A stretch of DNA of 64,000 nt from NCBI RefSeq assembly GCF_900637845.1, contig NZ_LR134439.1, positions 1,488,001 to 1,552,000 of the forward strand, written 5' to 3'. This DNA is from Erysipelothrix rhusiopathiae (GTDB lineage Bacteria; Bacillota_I; Bacilli_A; Erysipelotrichales; Erysipelotrichaceae). The notes beneath the pieces were generated by a model. That model worked only from the letters and a program-made list of their open reading frames with translations. It was not told where the DNA came from and ran no database searches. The translations under genes and the position numbers were made by a program. Positions 43,863 to 52,408 of the stretch are shown piece by piece; position 1 is the first letter of the stretch; the number at the start of each line of letters is the position of its first letter.

Positions 43863-44240
43863 ATGAAATATAGTGATTTAATCGAAATAGCACTCCAAAA
43901 TTCAAGATGCGATGTGCTATCCTCAAATGCATTATTAAATGGAGAATGTACGGCATTATTATCGGTAGATGGAATCGTATTTACTGGGATTTCTGTTCAA
44001 AGTACAACAGCAGCAGGATGTAATTCAGGCGTAAGCGCTATTGCAGAGGCTTTAAAGTCTGGAAAAACACATTTTGTAAAGATGGTTACAGTTAATGGCG
44101 AAGGAAACGTGATTGCACCTTCAGGTCAAACACGTGAACTTCTTTCACAAATAAATTCAGATAATAAGCAATGTGAGATCATGGTTTCTAAAGACCATTT
44201 AGTAATCCTTGATCAACTCTTGCCATATGCAACACATTAA
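43863..44240 (+). CDS. Cytidine-deaminase-like protein without zinc ligands
   Basis: 125 aa with the length and order of a cytidine deaminase: N-terminal helix, ALLSVDGIVFTGISVQ, a helix after AAGCNSGVSAIAEALKSG, and VTVNGEGNVIAPSGQTRELL. Catalytic members have C-A-E and P-C-x-x-C, holding zinc and the catalytic glutamate. Here these read C-N-S and A-P-S-G-Q, so at least two ligands and the glutamate are missing. Deaminase activity is therefore unlikely. GGAGAG precedes the ATG, and the gene has its own terminator. Regulation or binding without catalysis is possible. Confidence 0.65.
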   Translation: MKYSDLIEIALQNSRCDVLSSNALLNGECTALLSVDGIVFTGISVQSTTAAGCNSGVSAIAEALKSGKTHFVKMVTVNGEGNVIAPSGQTRELLSQINSDNKQCEIMVSKDHLVILDQLLPYATH

Positions 44241-44261
44241 CACGGGAAACCGTGTTTTTAT
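44239..44261 (+). terminator. Intrinsic terminator
   Basis: AACACGG (44239-44245) and CCGTGTT (44250-44256), then a T-rich run. The 5' arm overlaps the stop codon. Confidence 0.85.
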
Positions 44262-44324
44262 TTGCCTAATGATGCGATAATAGAACTATAAAAAATAGAA
44301 AACGATACAATATTACTAAAATAG

Positions 44325-44384
44325 TTGACCAACGGTCAGTTTGGTGATAAACTTAACAACGGCTGGCATAATGACCAATGGTCA
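44325..44384 (+). promoter_or_regulatory. Promoter with two TetR-type operators
   Basis: TTGACC (44325-44330), a 17-base spacer and TAAACT (44348-44353) form a promoter. The palindrome TGACCAACGGTCA (44326-44338) covers the -35. A second copy, TGACCAATGGTCA (44372-44384), lies 46 bases downstream in the 5' untranslated region. Both are followed by GTTT. Autorepression by the TetR protein encoded next is the likely purpose. Confidence 0.82.
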
Positions 44385-44406
44385 GTTTGTATCGGAGGAG
44401 GGAAAT

Positions 44407-44994
44407 ATGGTATCCAAGCTTGAGAAAAACAAGTTACTTAAAGAGAACAAATTGTATAATGCTGCGTATGATTTATTTACGAGTCATGGAATTAACGAAA
44501 CATCAATCAGCGATATTGCGAAACACGCTGGAGTTGGTAAAGGAACCTTTTATCTTTACTTTAAAGATAAATACGATATTTTAGATCGCATTATTTTTAA
44601 AAAAAGTTCGGATGTTTTAGTTTATGCGGTTAACGAAACACATTTAAACGTATTTGAACATTTTGAAGATGAAGTGATATTTTTTATCAATGTAATTCTT
44701 GATTTTTTAGAACAAGATCGACTGCTTCTAAAACTTATCCATAAGAATTTGTCATGGGGGGTTCTTAAAAAGGCAAAAGAAGACTATGAAGAGATAAATT
44801 TAATCTATCATATGTTTACAAAAGGGCTTAAAGATTTAGGTATATCAGAAGCAGAAATTGATCATACGATTTACATTGTAATCGAACTTACGGGTTCAGT
44901 TGCATACAATACAATAATTCTTGAGGAACCCTCAAGTTTAGAAACCATGAAGCCCTTCCTCTTCGATACCATAAAACGTATTATTAGGAGATGA
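44407..44994 (+). CDS. TetR-family regulator
   Basis: 195 aa. The HTH (~15-55) is standard: LYNAAYDLFTSHGINETSIS, DIAKHAGVGKGTFYLYFKDK. The C-terminal ligand domain is diverse and gives no ligand. The start ATG 44407 follows GGAGGAGGG; the longer frame from 44341 would run through operator 2. The MMPL gene starts 4 bases after its stop, so it probably controls its own three-gene operon through the operators at 44326 and 44372. Confidence 0.92.
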   Translation: MVSKLEKNKLLKENKLYNAAYDLFTSHGINETSISDIAKHAGVGKGTFYLYFKDKYDILDRIIFKKSSDVLVYAVNETHLNVFEHFEDEVIFFINVILDFLEQDRLLLKLIHKNLSWGVLKKAKEDYEEINLIYHMFTKGLKDLGISEAEIDHTIYIVIELTGSVAYNTIILEEPSSLETMKPFLFDTIKRIIRR

Positions 44995-44998
44995 TTTC

Positions 44999-47107
44999 GT
45001 GAAGAAAGGTTTTACCCAAGCGTTTGGAGATGCGATTGCGAAACACCGCAATGTAATATTAATTATTGCGACGTTACTCTTGATTCCATCGCTTTACGGA
45101 GCAGTATCTACGAAGATAAATTATGATATTCTAACATATCTTCCTAAAGATTCTGAGTCGGTTAAAGGTCAAGAAATATTAGACCGAGAATTTGGTGGTG
45201 CTTCTACAGGAATGTTAGTCATTGAAAACATGACAAACAAAGATGTAGTAAAAACAAAAGAAAAGATTAAAACGGTTAAAGGTGTCGAAGATGTCATTTG
45301 GGTTGATGACCTTGTAGATATATCGGTTCCTTCAACAATGTTACCCGAAGATGTACAGTCGTTACTTTTCCGTGAAAACTCAACATTACTTATTGTTAAG
45401 TTTGATGAGGGAAATGCATCACCACTTACCCATGAAGCAATTGAGGATATTCGATCATTGCTTGATGAACATTCATTCCTAAGTGGAATGTCCGCATTAC
45501 TAAAAGATACAAAAGAACTTGCAGATGCACAAACACCGATTTATGTTGGGCTTGCAGTATTACTTGCAACATTAGTGCTTGCAATGACTTTAGAATCTAC
45601 AGTTATACCTTTTATTATCCTTTTAAGTATTGGATATGCAATCGCCTATAACTTTGGAACAAACGTGATATTTGGTCAAATATCATATATAACCAAATCG
45701 TTAGCAGCTGTATTGCAATTAGGTGTTACACTGGATTACTCGATCTTCTTATTACATCGTTATGAAGAAGAATTACGCAAGAATTCAAATAAAGAACAAG
45801 CAATGGGTTCCGCAATTGCGTCAACGGCATCATCGATTGTAGGGAGTTCATTAACCACGGTTGCAGGATTTTTAGCAATCGGAGCGATGAATCTCACAAT
45901 CGGTAAAGATATTGGATTTGTAATGGCTAAAGGGGTCGTGTTAGGTGTATTATCCGTTCTAACGGTATTACCTTCATTAATTCTTATCTTTGATGGTCCA
46001 ATTCATAAATGGCGTCATCGTACAATTTTACCTGAATTTAACCATCTATCAAAATTAGTTACACGTCATGCGAAAGTATTTGTACTCATTGGTGTTTTAC
46101 TCTTTGTTCCGGCATATTTTGGACAAAGTAACAACGATGTTTACTACAACCTTGATGAGTCTCTACCAAAAGATATGACATCAATGGTCGCTCTTACAAA
46201 ATTAAAAGATGATTATAATATGCAAACAACACACTTTGCTGTTATCCCGAAAACAGTTCCTGATTTCGAAATCACCCGAATGATTAAAGAAATCGAATCG
46301 TTGGATGGCATTGAAAATGTTATTTCATATCAAAAATATGTAGGACCTACTGTACCAGAGTCGTTTTTACCTGAAAAGGTAGTCTCAATTTTCGAAAAAG
46401 GTGATTACAAACGTTTAATCATTAATTCATCTTTTAAATCAGCTACGGATGAAGAAAATCAACAAATAGAGGCGATATCTTCAATTATGAAACAATATGA
46501 TGATGACGCATTACTAACGGGTGAAGGGGTTCTAACAAAAGATTTGATCGATATTGCGGACGAAGATTTTGCTCGTGTTAATGCACTTAGTTTTGCTGCT
46601 GTATTTATTATCATTGCCCTTGTATTCATGTCCGTATCAATTCCTGTTCTCTTAATTGCAGCAATCATGCTGGCAATCTTTATCAACATGAGTGTCCCAT
46701 TCTTTATGGGAACTTCAATTCCATTTATAGCTGGAATCGTAATTGGATCAATTCAATTAGGCGCTACAGTTGACTACGCAATTCTTCTAACAACACGATT
46801 TAAAGAAGAATGTGGTAATGGTTTAGAAAAACATGAAGCGATGGAAATTGCCGTTAAAGAATCTGCGAAATCAATATCAACAAGTGGACTTGCATTCTTC
46901 GGTTCTACCGTTGGTGTCGCAATTATTTCTGAAATGGAATTAGTATCAAGTCTTAGCGGCATGATTGCTCGTGGAGCAATCATTTCTACACTCGTTATTT
47001 TATTCATTCTTCCGGGAATCTTACTTGGATGTGAAGGAATTATAAGTAAAACAACACGGGGTTGGAGAAAAAGTAATAAAGGAGATGTTATAACGAATGA
47101 AGACTAA
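44999..47107 (+). CDS. MMPL/RND-family transporter
   Basis: 702 aa, two MMPL repeats of one helix, a large outer loop and five helices. The outer loops run ~40-180 and ~375-515. Conserved membrane aspartates lie in LQLGVTLDYSIFLLHRYEEE (~248) and IQLGATVDYAILLTTRFKEE (~590), the proton-relay positions. MMPL proteins export lipids or other hydrophobic molecules. The start is GTG 44999, 4 bases after tetR, and the next gene overlaps by 11 bases. Confidence 0.88.
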   Translation: MKKGFTQAFGDAIAKHRNVILIIATLLLIPSLYGAVSTKINYDILTYLPKDSESVKGQEILDREFGGASTGMLVIENMTNKDVVKTKEKIKTVKGVEDVIWVDDLVDISVPSTMLPEDVQSLLFRENSTLLIVKFDEGNASPLTHEAIEDIRSLLDEHSFLSGMSALLKDTKELADAQTPIYVGLAVLLATLVLAMTLESTVIPFIILLSIGYAIAYNFGTNVIFGQISYITKSLAAVLQLGVTLDYSIFLLHRYEEELRKNSNKEQAMGSAIASTASSIVGSSLTTVAGFLAIGAMNLTIGKDIGFVMAKGVVLGVLSVLTVLPSLILIFDGPIHKWRHRTILPEFNHLSKLVTRHAKVFVLIGVLLFVPAYFGQSNNDVYYNLDESLPKDMTSMVALTKLKDDYNMQTTHFAVIPKTVPDFEITRMIKEIESLDGIENVISYQKYVGPTVPESFLPEKVVSIFEKGDYKRLIINSSFKSATDEENQQIEAISSIMKQYDDDALLTGEGVLTKDLIDIADEDFARVNALSFAAVFIIIALVFMSVSIPVLLIAAIMLAIFINMSVPFFMGTSIPFIAGIVIGSIQLGATVDYAILLTTRFKEECGNGLEKHEAMEIAVKESAKSISTSGLAFFGSTVGVAIISEMELVSSLSGMIARGAIISTLVILFILPGILLGCEGIISKTTRGWRKSNKGDVITNED

Positions 47108-49241
47108 AAATTCAATACGTGCACTCAGTGGTGCGATTGCAATCAGCATGGTTGCCGTTGTACCTGTAAGTGCAAATGAACCAATAAAAAAAGATGAAAC
47201 AGTATTTGTTAACTTAGATAGCGATGGACGTGTGATTCATAAAGTATCAAGTGTTCATCTACATTCTAATAAAGAATTAAAGACTGTTTCCGACAAATCA
47301 AATTTAAAGAATATTGTGAATGTTAAAACAGATGATCAACCCGGTATAGCTGGTAATACAGTAATATGGAACACAGATCAAAAAGATGTTTATTATCAAG
47401 GAGATATTGAACAATCGTTACCCATTGAAACTTCCATACATTATACCTTAGATGGTAAAACGGTTCGTCCAGAAGATATTGTTGGACAAAGTGGTCGATT
47501 AAAAATTTCAATCGACATTAAAAATAACGATCCACGCACTATTAAATTAAAAAATGGTGGAACCAAAAAAGGTTATGCACCTTATATGGTTGCAACTGTC
47601 ATGAACTTATCCTCAGACATCTTTAAAGATGTAACTGTGAATACAGGTAAGTTAATTCAAGATGGAAACAACCAAATTGCTACCTTTGCGGTTCTTCCTG
47701 GAATGAAAGAAAATCTTGGTATTACAAAAGAACTCTTTGGTCTAAATGACCATATCGAAGTTCAAGCAGATGTTGTGGATTTTGAAATGAGTCCAATTGT
47801 ATTTACCGCCACTTCAAACATTCCAAATTTAGAAGCATTAGAAGATTTTGATCGTGTTGAAGATGTTGCAAGAAGTATCGAGACTTTAAAAGATGCTGCC
47901 AACCAACTTGCAAACGGAACACAACAATTATCAGATGGTTCAAATCAATTAAATAGTGGTATTACTGACTATGTTAGTGCAGTTGGTAAAGTAAACGATG
48001 GATCGCATGAACTTTCTTCAGGTTCAGGTGTATTCTTCGATGGTATTTATCGAAGTTCAGTAGGTGCACAATCCCTTGCTGACAATACATCTTTATTTAC
48101 AGAGAAAGCAGCACAATTAGGTAATGGTTATTTAGCCTTAAGTGAAGGTGTCATGCAATATGCATCAAAGGCAACTCAACTAAGCGATGGTTTTATTAAA
48201 GCTTCTGAAGCATTGAAACCTGTTCGAGGTTCTGTTACTAAGCTTAAGACTGGAATGACTCAAATTGATTCAGGCACACAAAAGTTGATGACAGGAAGTC
48301 ATCAAGTTGTAGCAGGTGTAACTGGAGTTCAAGGTGCAAACACGATGGGATTAAATCAAATTAATCAAACAACGCAAGCCATTGCATCACTTAAAGAACA
48401 AATTACGGTACTTGAAAAAGCCATTGCATTGATTCCTGAAGACAAAGATCGTACAGAAATTCAACAAGAATATGAAACACTTGTTAAAACGGTTAATGCA
48501 CTCGAACAATCCAACGAAGCAGTAAATACAATCTATGGACACGTTGATACACAACTACCTACGCTTGTTGAAGGTAGTGAAGCTGTGAAACAAGGACTTG
48601 AAACTGTGAATACAAATCAAAAATCAGTCTTAACAGGACTTGGTCAACTAGATCATGGATTGGAACAATTTGAAACTGTGTCTGCTCAATTGAATGAGAA
48701 TGCACAAAAACTAAATGCTGGAGCCTTGGTACTTGATACTAAATCTAAAGAAGCATCACGTGGAAGTCAACTTCTACTTGATGGTTCGTCCAAACTTTCT
48801 TCGGGCGCTCTAGAACTTGCAACAGGGATTCAAAAACTAAATGATGGATCCAGTGTCGTTAAAGACGGACTTGATGCGCTTGCACAAGGAACAAATCAAG
48901 TTTATCATGCTGGTTCACAACTCGAAGCAGGAGCATCCAAACTTGCAGAAGGTTCTTCAGAGCTTAATGTCAAAGTTACCGAAGGGATGGCTGAAGCGAA
49001 ATCACACGATGAGATCAGTATGGATGATTTAACTCAAATTCTTGATGTTAAAGATGGTCTGTTAGAGATCGCTGAAACAAATACAACATTCAGTGGACTT
49101 GGTTCTGACATGGAAGGTAGTTCCAAAATGATTATGAGAACTGAAGCAATTAAAAAAGAAAAAGAAACAAAGGTTATTGAAGAAACTGTTCAAGAACACC
49201 AAGGATTCTTTGCTTGGATTAAAGAAAAGTTTTCAAAGTAA
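47097..49241 (+). CDS. Secreted heptad-repeat (X-x-x-L-x-x-G) protein partnered with MMPL
   Basis: 714 aa. A signal peptide (~1-26, cut likely at VSA/NEPI) precedes a beta-type domain (~30-240). Residues ~260-650 are made of heptads such as LANGTQQLSDGSNQLNSG and LSSGALELATGIQKLNDG, the pattern of YhgE/Pip-like and MMPL-linked proteins, forming long coiled or tubular structures. The C-terminus is EKFSK with no membrane helix. It overlaps the MMPL gene by 11 bases, so a transport complex with the MMPL protein is likely: the extended part could act as an outer channel or periplasmic adapter. Confidence 0.78.
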   Translation: MKTKNSIRALSGAIAISMVAVVPVSANEPIKKDETVFVNLDSDGRVIHKVSSVHLHSNKELKTVSDKSNLKNIVNVKTDDQPGIAGNTVIWNTDQKDVYYQGDIEQSLPIETSIHYTLDGKTVRPEDIVGQSGRLKISIDIKNNDPRTIKLKNGGTKKGYAPYMVATVMNLSSDIFKDVTVNTGKLIQDGNNQIATFAVLPGMKENLGITKELFGLNDHIEVQADVVDFEMSPIVFTATSNIPNLEALEDFDRVEDVARSIETLKDAANQLANGTQQLSDGSNQLNSGITDYVSAVGKVNDGSHELSSGSGVFFDGIYRSSVGAQSLADNTSLFTEKAAQLGNGYLALSEGVMQYASKATQLSDGFIKASEALKPVRGSVTKLKTGMTQIDSGTQKLMTGSHQVVAGVTGVQGANTMGLNQINQTTQAIASLKEQITVLEKAIALIPEDKDRTEIQQEYETLVKTVNALEQSNEAVNTIYGHVDTQLPTLVEGSEAVKQGLETVNTNQKSVLTGLGQLDHGLEQFETVSAQLNENAQKLNAGALVLDTKSKEASRGSQLLLDGSSKLSSGALELATGIQKLNDGSSVVKDGLDALAQGTNQVYHAGSQLEAGASKLAEGSSELNVKVTEGMAEAKSHDEISMDDLTQILDVKDGLLEIAETNTTFSGLGSDMEGSSKMIMRTEAIKKEKETKVIEETVQEHQGFFAWIKEKFSK

Positions 49242-49267
49242 AAAAAAACGACTTCGGTCGTTTTTTT
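49242..49267. repeat. Left copy of the IS target duplication (a terminator)
   Basis: A-run, CGACTTCGGTCG hairpin and T-run, 26 bases, identical to 50300-50325. It is the bidirectional terminator of the heptad-protein gene and brnQ. Confidence 0.9.
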
Positions 49268-49273
49268 CTTTTA

Positions 49274-50212
49274 TCAAATCTCAACCGCACCACTTTTACT
49301 TTTATTAAAGTCTATCTCATAGGCCGTTTTGAAGTCAAATATTTTTCGCGGCATTGAGTTAATTTTGAAGCAAATATCATCAAGATATTGTTGCGCTATA
49401 TCATACATTGATTTTCCTTTTGGTATAAACCTTCTCACGATTGCATTGGCTCGTTCATTGGTTCCACGTTGAAAAGAACAGTACGGATCACACTTATATA
49501 GTTTCACACCCAACCGCTTGGCTGTAATTCCTAGTGTTTTAAATTCAAGTCCATTATCTACTGTTATCGATTTTGTTGTTATATTGTTTTCTTCAATAAA
49601 TTTCCGAATTAAGTTTGATGTGTAATAGTCATATCTATATTCTGCTTTAATAAGCCAGATCATTCTTGAGCAGCGGTCCACAATAGATATAATCGCTGCA
49701 GTTTCATGTTTCTTACCGATGATGGAGTCAATTTCGAGATGACCAATCTCGTTTCGTTCCTCAATGTATTTAGGTCTAAGGCTAATTGGAAGTACCGTTT
49801 TCTCTTCCAAGTTCCATTTCAAGTGATTCATCATTCCACTAATTCTCTTTTTACGTTTTCGACGTTTATAGCACATTCTATTTGGCTTTATTTCAAGCTT
49901 ACCTTGGTTAATCCAGTTATAGACTTGCTGCGATGTAACGCACGGTTTATATGGATGATATCGTTTATAGTTACTCAAGCATACTTCTACCGAATGAACT
50001 TTAGGATCATAGTGAGAATGAAGATATTCGATTAAGTGGGAATATTTGTCTCGAATATCAATCGTTCGTTTCTTATAGACATTATTTTTATATCTAGAAA
50101 TCGTAGAATGAGATATATTGAGTTTACGTGCTGCCTTGCGCATAGAATAGCCGATGCTTAATAGAATATCAATTTGGTCTTTCATTTTTTTATCTAATTG
50201 TTTATACTTCAT
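49274..50212 (-). CDS. IS30-family transposase (copy 2)
   Basis: 312 aa, intact, with the same HTH and DDE residues as copy 1. Differences seen: K/T, E/D and D/E near 53-66, R/K near 130, S/T and T/A near 172, and T/I near 187. None affects the catalytic residues, so both copies could be active. The stop codon lies in the terminal repeat. Confidence 0.95.
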   Translation of the reverse strand: MKYKQLDKKMKDQIDILLSIGYSMRKAARKLNISHSTISRYKNNVYKKRTIDIRDKYSHLIEYLHSHYDPKVHSVEVCLSNYKRYHPYKPCVTSQQVYNWINQGKLEIKPNRMCYKRRKRKKRISGMMNHLKWNLEEKTVLPISLRPKYIEERNEIGHLEIDSIIGKKHETAAIISIVDRCSRMIWLIKAEYRYDYYTSNLIRKFIEENNITTKSITVDNGLEFKTLGITAKRLGVKLYKCDPYCSFQRGTNERANAIVRRFIPKGKSMYDIAQQYLDDICFKINSMPRKIFDFKTAYEIDFNKSKSGAVEI

Positions 50213-50258
50213 ATGGGAGCTCCTTTTAGTCGGGTGGGCTCCTTTTATTATACAAAAA

Positions 50259-50284
50259 CAACCGCACCTTGGGTGGTGCGGTTG
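50259..50284 (-). terminator. IS-borne terminator upstream of transposase copy 2
   Basis: CAACCGCACC (50259-50268) and GGTGCGGTTG (50275-50284), T-run on the minus strand. The stem matches copy 1, while the loop differs by one base (TTGGGT against TTGTGT). Confidence 0.6.
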
Positions 50285-50299
50285 AGATTTGAATTTAGG

Positions 50300-50325
50300 A
50301 AAAAAACGACTTCGGTCGTTTTTTT
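50300..50325. repeat. Right copy of the IS target duplication (terminator of brnQ)
   Basis: Identical to 49242-49267. On the minus strand it directly follows brnQ, whose stop codon abuts the T-run. Confidence 0.9.
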
Positions 50326-51628
50326 AATCTTCAATCAGTGTAAGGTTTGCATAGATTGTTGTGATAATGGCAATGATGATTCCAGGTATGACCCAAGAAA
50401 GTTGAAGGTTATGTAATGGAAGCGTTGAGATGAGTTTAAAGCATGTACTGTGAGCATGATTAATACTCGATAGGATACTAATACATCCCACAACAATCGT
50501 CGTTATTTTAAATGTTATATCGGGTATGTCGCCTATAAGGGTTAAGAGAATTAAAGTAATTGCGATCGGATAGATTGCACTCAGTATCGGTGAACTGATC
50601 GCTAAAATCTGATTCAAACCAAAATTACCGATGATTAGACTAATTATTGAGAGTAAGATAACAAATTTTTCGTAACTTAGGATATGTAGAAGTTCTGAAA
50701 AATATTTACTGCATGAAGTAATTAATCCGACACAAGTTGTAAGGCATGCTAAGGTAAAGATCAATCCAAGTACAATTGGACCATAAGACCCATAGGCCGC
50801 ATATGAAACAGCAATTAAGACCTCTACACCATTGGTAGCATTTGCTAAATTTGGTGCAATATGAGAGCCTAGAAGTGCCAAAAGAATATAAACAAGAAAT
50901 AATAAGATACCTGCAATCGCACCAACTTTATATGTTGTATTACGAATCACCTTTTTATCGGCAATTCCGATGTCTTGTATAATCATTGAAAGTACAAGTC
51001 CAACTGTAAGGGATCCGATCGCATCCATCGTCATATAACCATTAATAAATGCGGCAGTTGCCGGATGGAGACGATATGGATCTTTGGGAGGTAAAATTAC
51101 ATGTGCCTGTTTAGAAAAAATCAGGACTGAAGTAATAATCAAAAGACTGAGAAGAATCGGTGTTAATACTTTACCCATCCGATCCACTAACTTATTGGGT
51201 TTCATGGATAACCATGCGGCAATACCAAAAAACACAAAGGTATAAATAAGCATTCCAACATTCAGGTTTGATTCAGATAATATCGGCTTAATTGCAATTT
51301 CAAAGGGCATTGTACCTGCTCGTGGAATCGCTAATCCAGGTCCTATTGAGATGTATATAATAACTGTGAACGCTGTAGCGAAGTAAGGATGAACTTTTGA
51401 GCCAATTGGATAGAACCCTTCAGCTTTTGCGACGGCACTAATGCCTAAAAACGTTAAAAACACTGCAGACATTGAGAAGAAGAAGATTGATATTGGAAGG
51501 TTATATCCCGATAGATAACCAATCATGGAAGGAAAAATCAGATTTCCAGCACCAAAAAACATAGAGAAAACAGTGATACCAAGAGAAAGCACCTCATGGC
51601 GTGATAATTTATTCATAAAAGACCTCAA
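50324..51628 (-). CDS. brnQ: Branched-chain amino acid carrier protein
   Basis: A 434-aa membrane symporter with 12 predicted helices, importing leucine, isoleucine and valine with sodium or protons. The start ITVFSMFFGAGNLIFPSMIG is the BrnQ/LIVCS signature with the ion-binding first helix, and FITSCSKYFSEL lies near 310. It ends at the IS-duplicated terminator. The promoter is in the 51-base gap before the next gene upstream or beyond it. Confidence 0.93.
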   Translation of the reverse strand: MRSFMNKLSRHEVLSLGITVFSMFFGAGNLIFPSMIGYLSGYNLPISIFFFSMSAVFLTFLGISAVAKAEGFYPIGSKVHPYFATAFTVIIYISIGPGLAIPRAGTMPFEIAIKPILSESNLNVGMLIYTFVFFGIAAWLSMKPNKLVDRMGKVLTPILLSLLIITSVLIFSKQAHVILPPKDPYRLHPATAAFINGYMTMDAIGSLTVGLVLSMIIQDIGIADKKVIRNTTYKVGAIAGILLFLVYILLALLGSHIAPNLANATNGVEVLIAVSYAAYGSYGPIVLGLIFTLACLTTCVGLITSCSKYFSELLHILSYEKFVILLSIISLIIGNFGLNQILAISSPILSAIYPIAITLILLTLIGDIPDITFKITTIVVGCISILSSINHAHSTCFKLISTLPLHNLQLSWVIPGIIIAIITTIYANLTLIED

Positions 51629-51679
51629 TTTCTAGAATTTAAGTTTATAGTGTAAAGGTGGATATTGAGTGAAATCACA

Positions 51680-52192
51680 TTAATTACCAAGGATATGGTC
51701 AAAGTTTTTTTCAAATAGAGTAATTTGATAGTCAATCGTGTTGTATGTAATTATAGGACTTGAATTGTTTGTTTTATTTTTAATGATATTACTTAATTGG
51801 ATTAAACGGTTATGGTGATCAAGAATAAGCGAAGCCATTCGATCATGGGTATTGAGATCGTCATTGCGATAGTTTTGACTGCAAATCATATCACCGTGGC
51901 TTCGAGACTTGAACCGGATTGATTCATTAAGTGATGCGATTTTTACGTCCTTATGGTCTGTTAGACGAAAAGATCTTAGAAAAGTGCGATGATAATTATC
52001 TTTATAAAACGTTCCATCCTGATTTAAAATAACGTATGTTCCTGTATGGGTTAAAATCAATTGTGATTCTAATTCATTGCCGCATTTATAAAATCGTGTA
52101 ATTTTCATAAATGGATTCAGTGATGAATACATAAACAAACCAATACACATCGATATTAATAGAAAATAGGTTAAGATATTCTTTTTATTCAT
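51680..52192 (-). CDS. Hypothetical membrane-anchored protein
   Basis: 170 aa. One N-terminal helix (~5-22, ILTYFLLISMCIGLFMYS) precedes a polar extracytoplasmic part of ~145 residues rich in His, Asn and Asp, with two cysteines (CGNE and MICSQN) that could form a disulfide. I recognise no family. ATG 52192 (9 bases from GGGGGA) is preferred; ATG 52198 is 3 bases away. It precedes brnQ on the same strand and might be co-transcribed. TATAAT on the minus strand at 52228-52233 may be its -10. Confidence 0.55.
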   Translation of the reverse strand: MNKKNILTYFLLISMCIGLFMYSSLNPFMKITRFYKCGNELESQLILTHTGTYVILNQDGTFYKDNYHRTFLRSFRLTDHKDVKIASLNESIRFKSRSHGDMICSQNYRNDDLNTHDRMASLILDHHNRLIQLSNIIKNKTNNSSPIITYNTIDYQITLFEKNFDHILGN

Positions 52193-52359
52193 ATACATCG
52201 TTCCCCCATAAAAGCGCTATAATTAGGATTATACACTGTTTTAGCGATTATAGGTCATCTTTCTCATCATTTAAACGATTTATTTTAATATAGGGTATCT
52301 GTTATATGAATTCGATACTAAAATGATGTTTCTAATAATAATGTTTAATCTTAAATCGA

Positions 52360-52403
52360 TTTAAGTTTTATTTAAGTTTATATTAAGATTTAGGTTTTAA
52401 TAT
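52360..52403 (+). promoter_or_regulatory. Promoter with four 11-bp direct repeats
   Basis: TTTAAGTTTTA (52360), TTTAAGTTTAT (52371), ATTAAGATTTA (52382) and the weaker GGTTTTAATAT (52393) follow each other with an exact 11-base period. TAATAT (52398-52403) or TATATA (52401-52406) can serve as -10, and no good -35 is present. Eleven-base direct repeats without a -35 are typical of promoters activated by OmpR/PhoB-type response regulators. No such regulator gene is in the window. Confidence 0.5.
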
Positions 52404-52408
52404 ATAGG

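Larger units (their letters stand above)
49268..50299 (-). mobile_element. IS30-family insertion sequence, copy 2 (about 1032 bp)
   Basis: Same element as 8044-9074, in the same orientation, with the same terminal repeats. It lies between two identical 26-bp copies of an intrinsic terminator. One base longer than copy 1 (ATATGGGAGCTCC against ATATGGAGCTCC). The many scattered silent differences show that the two copies are not a recent duplication. Confidence 0.93.

Noticed and set aside
47900-49050. Repeated motif region that might be a CRISPR or tandem DNA repeat
   Set aside because: The repetition is at protein level (heptads in one open frame); the DNA units vary in sequence and spacing. 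No CRISPR array was found in the window.
8044-50299. Composite transposon made of two IS copies
   Set aside because: Each copy has its own different target duplication, so they inserted separately. The genes between are ordinary chromosomal functions with normal composition.
50198-50416. Plus-strand frame across the IS right end and brnQ
   Set aside because: Antisense to brnQ, covers the IS terminal hairpin, and lacks a ribosome binding site.
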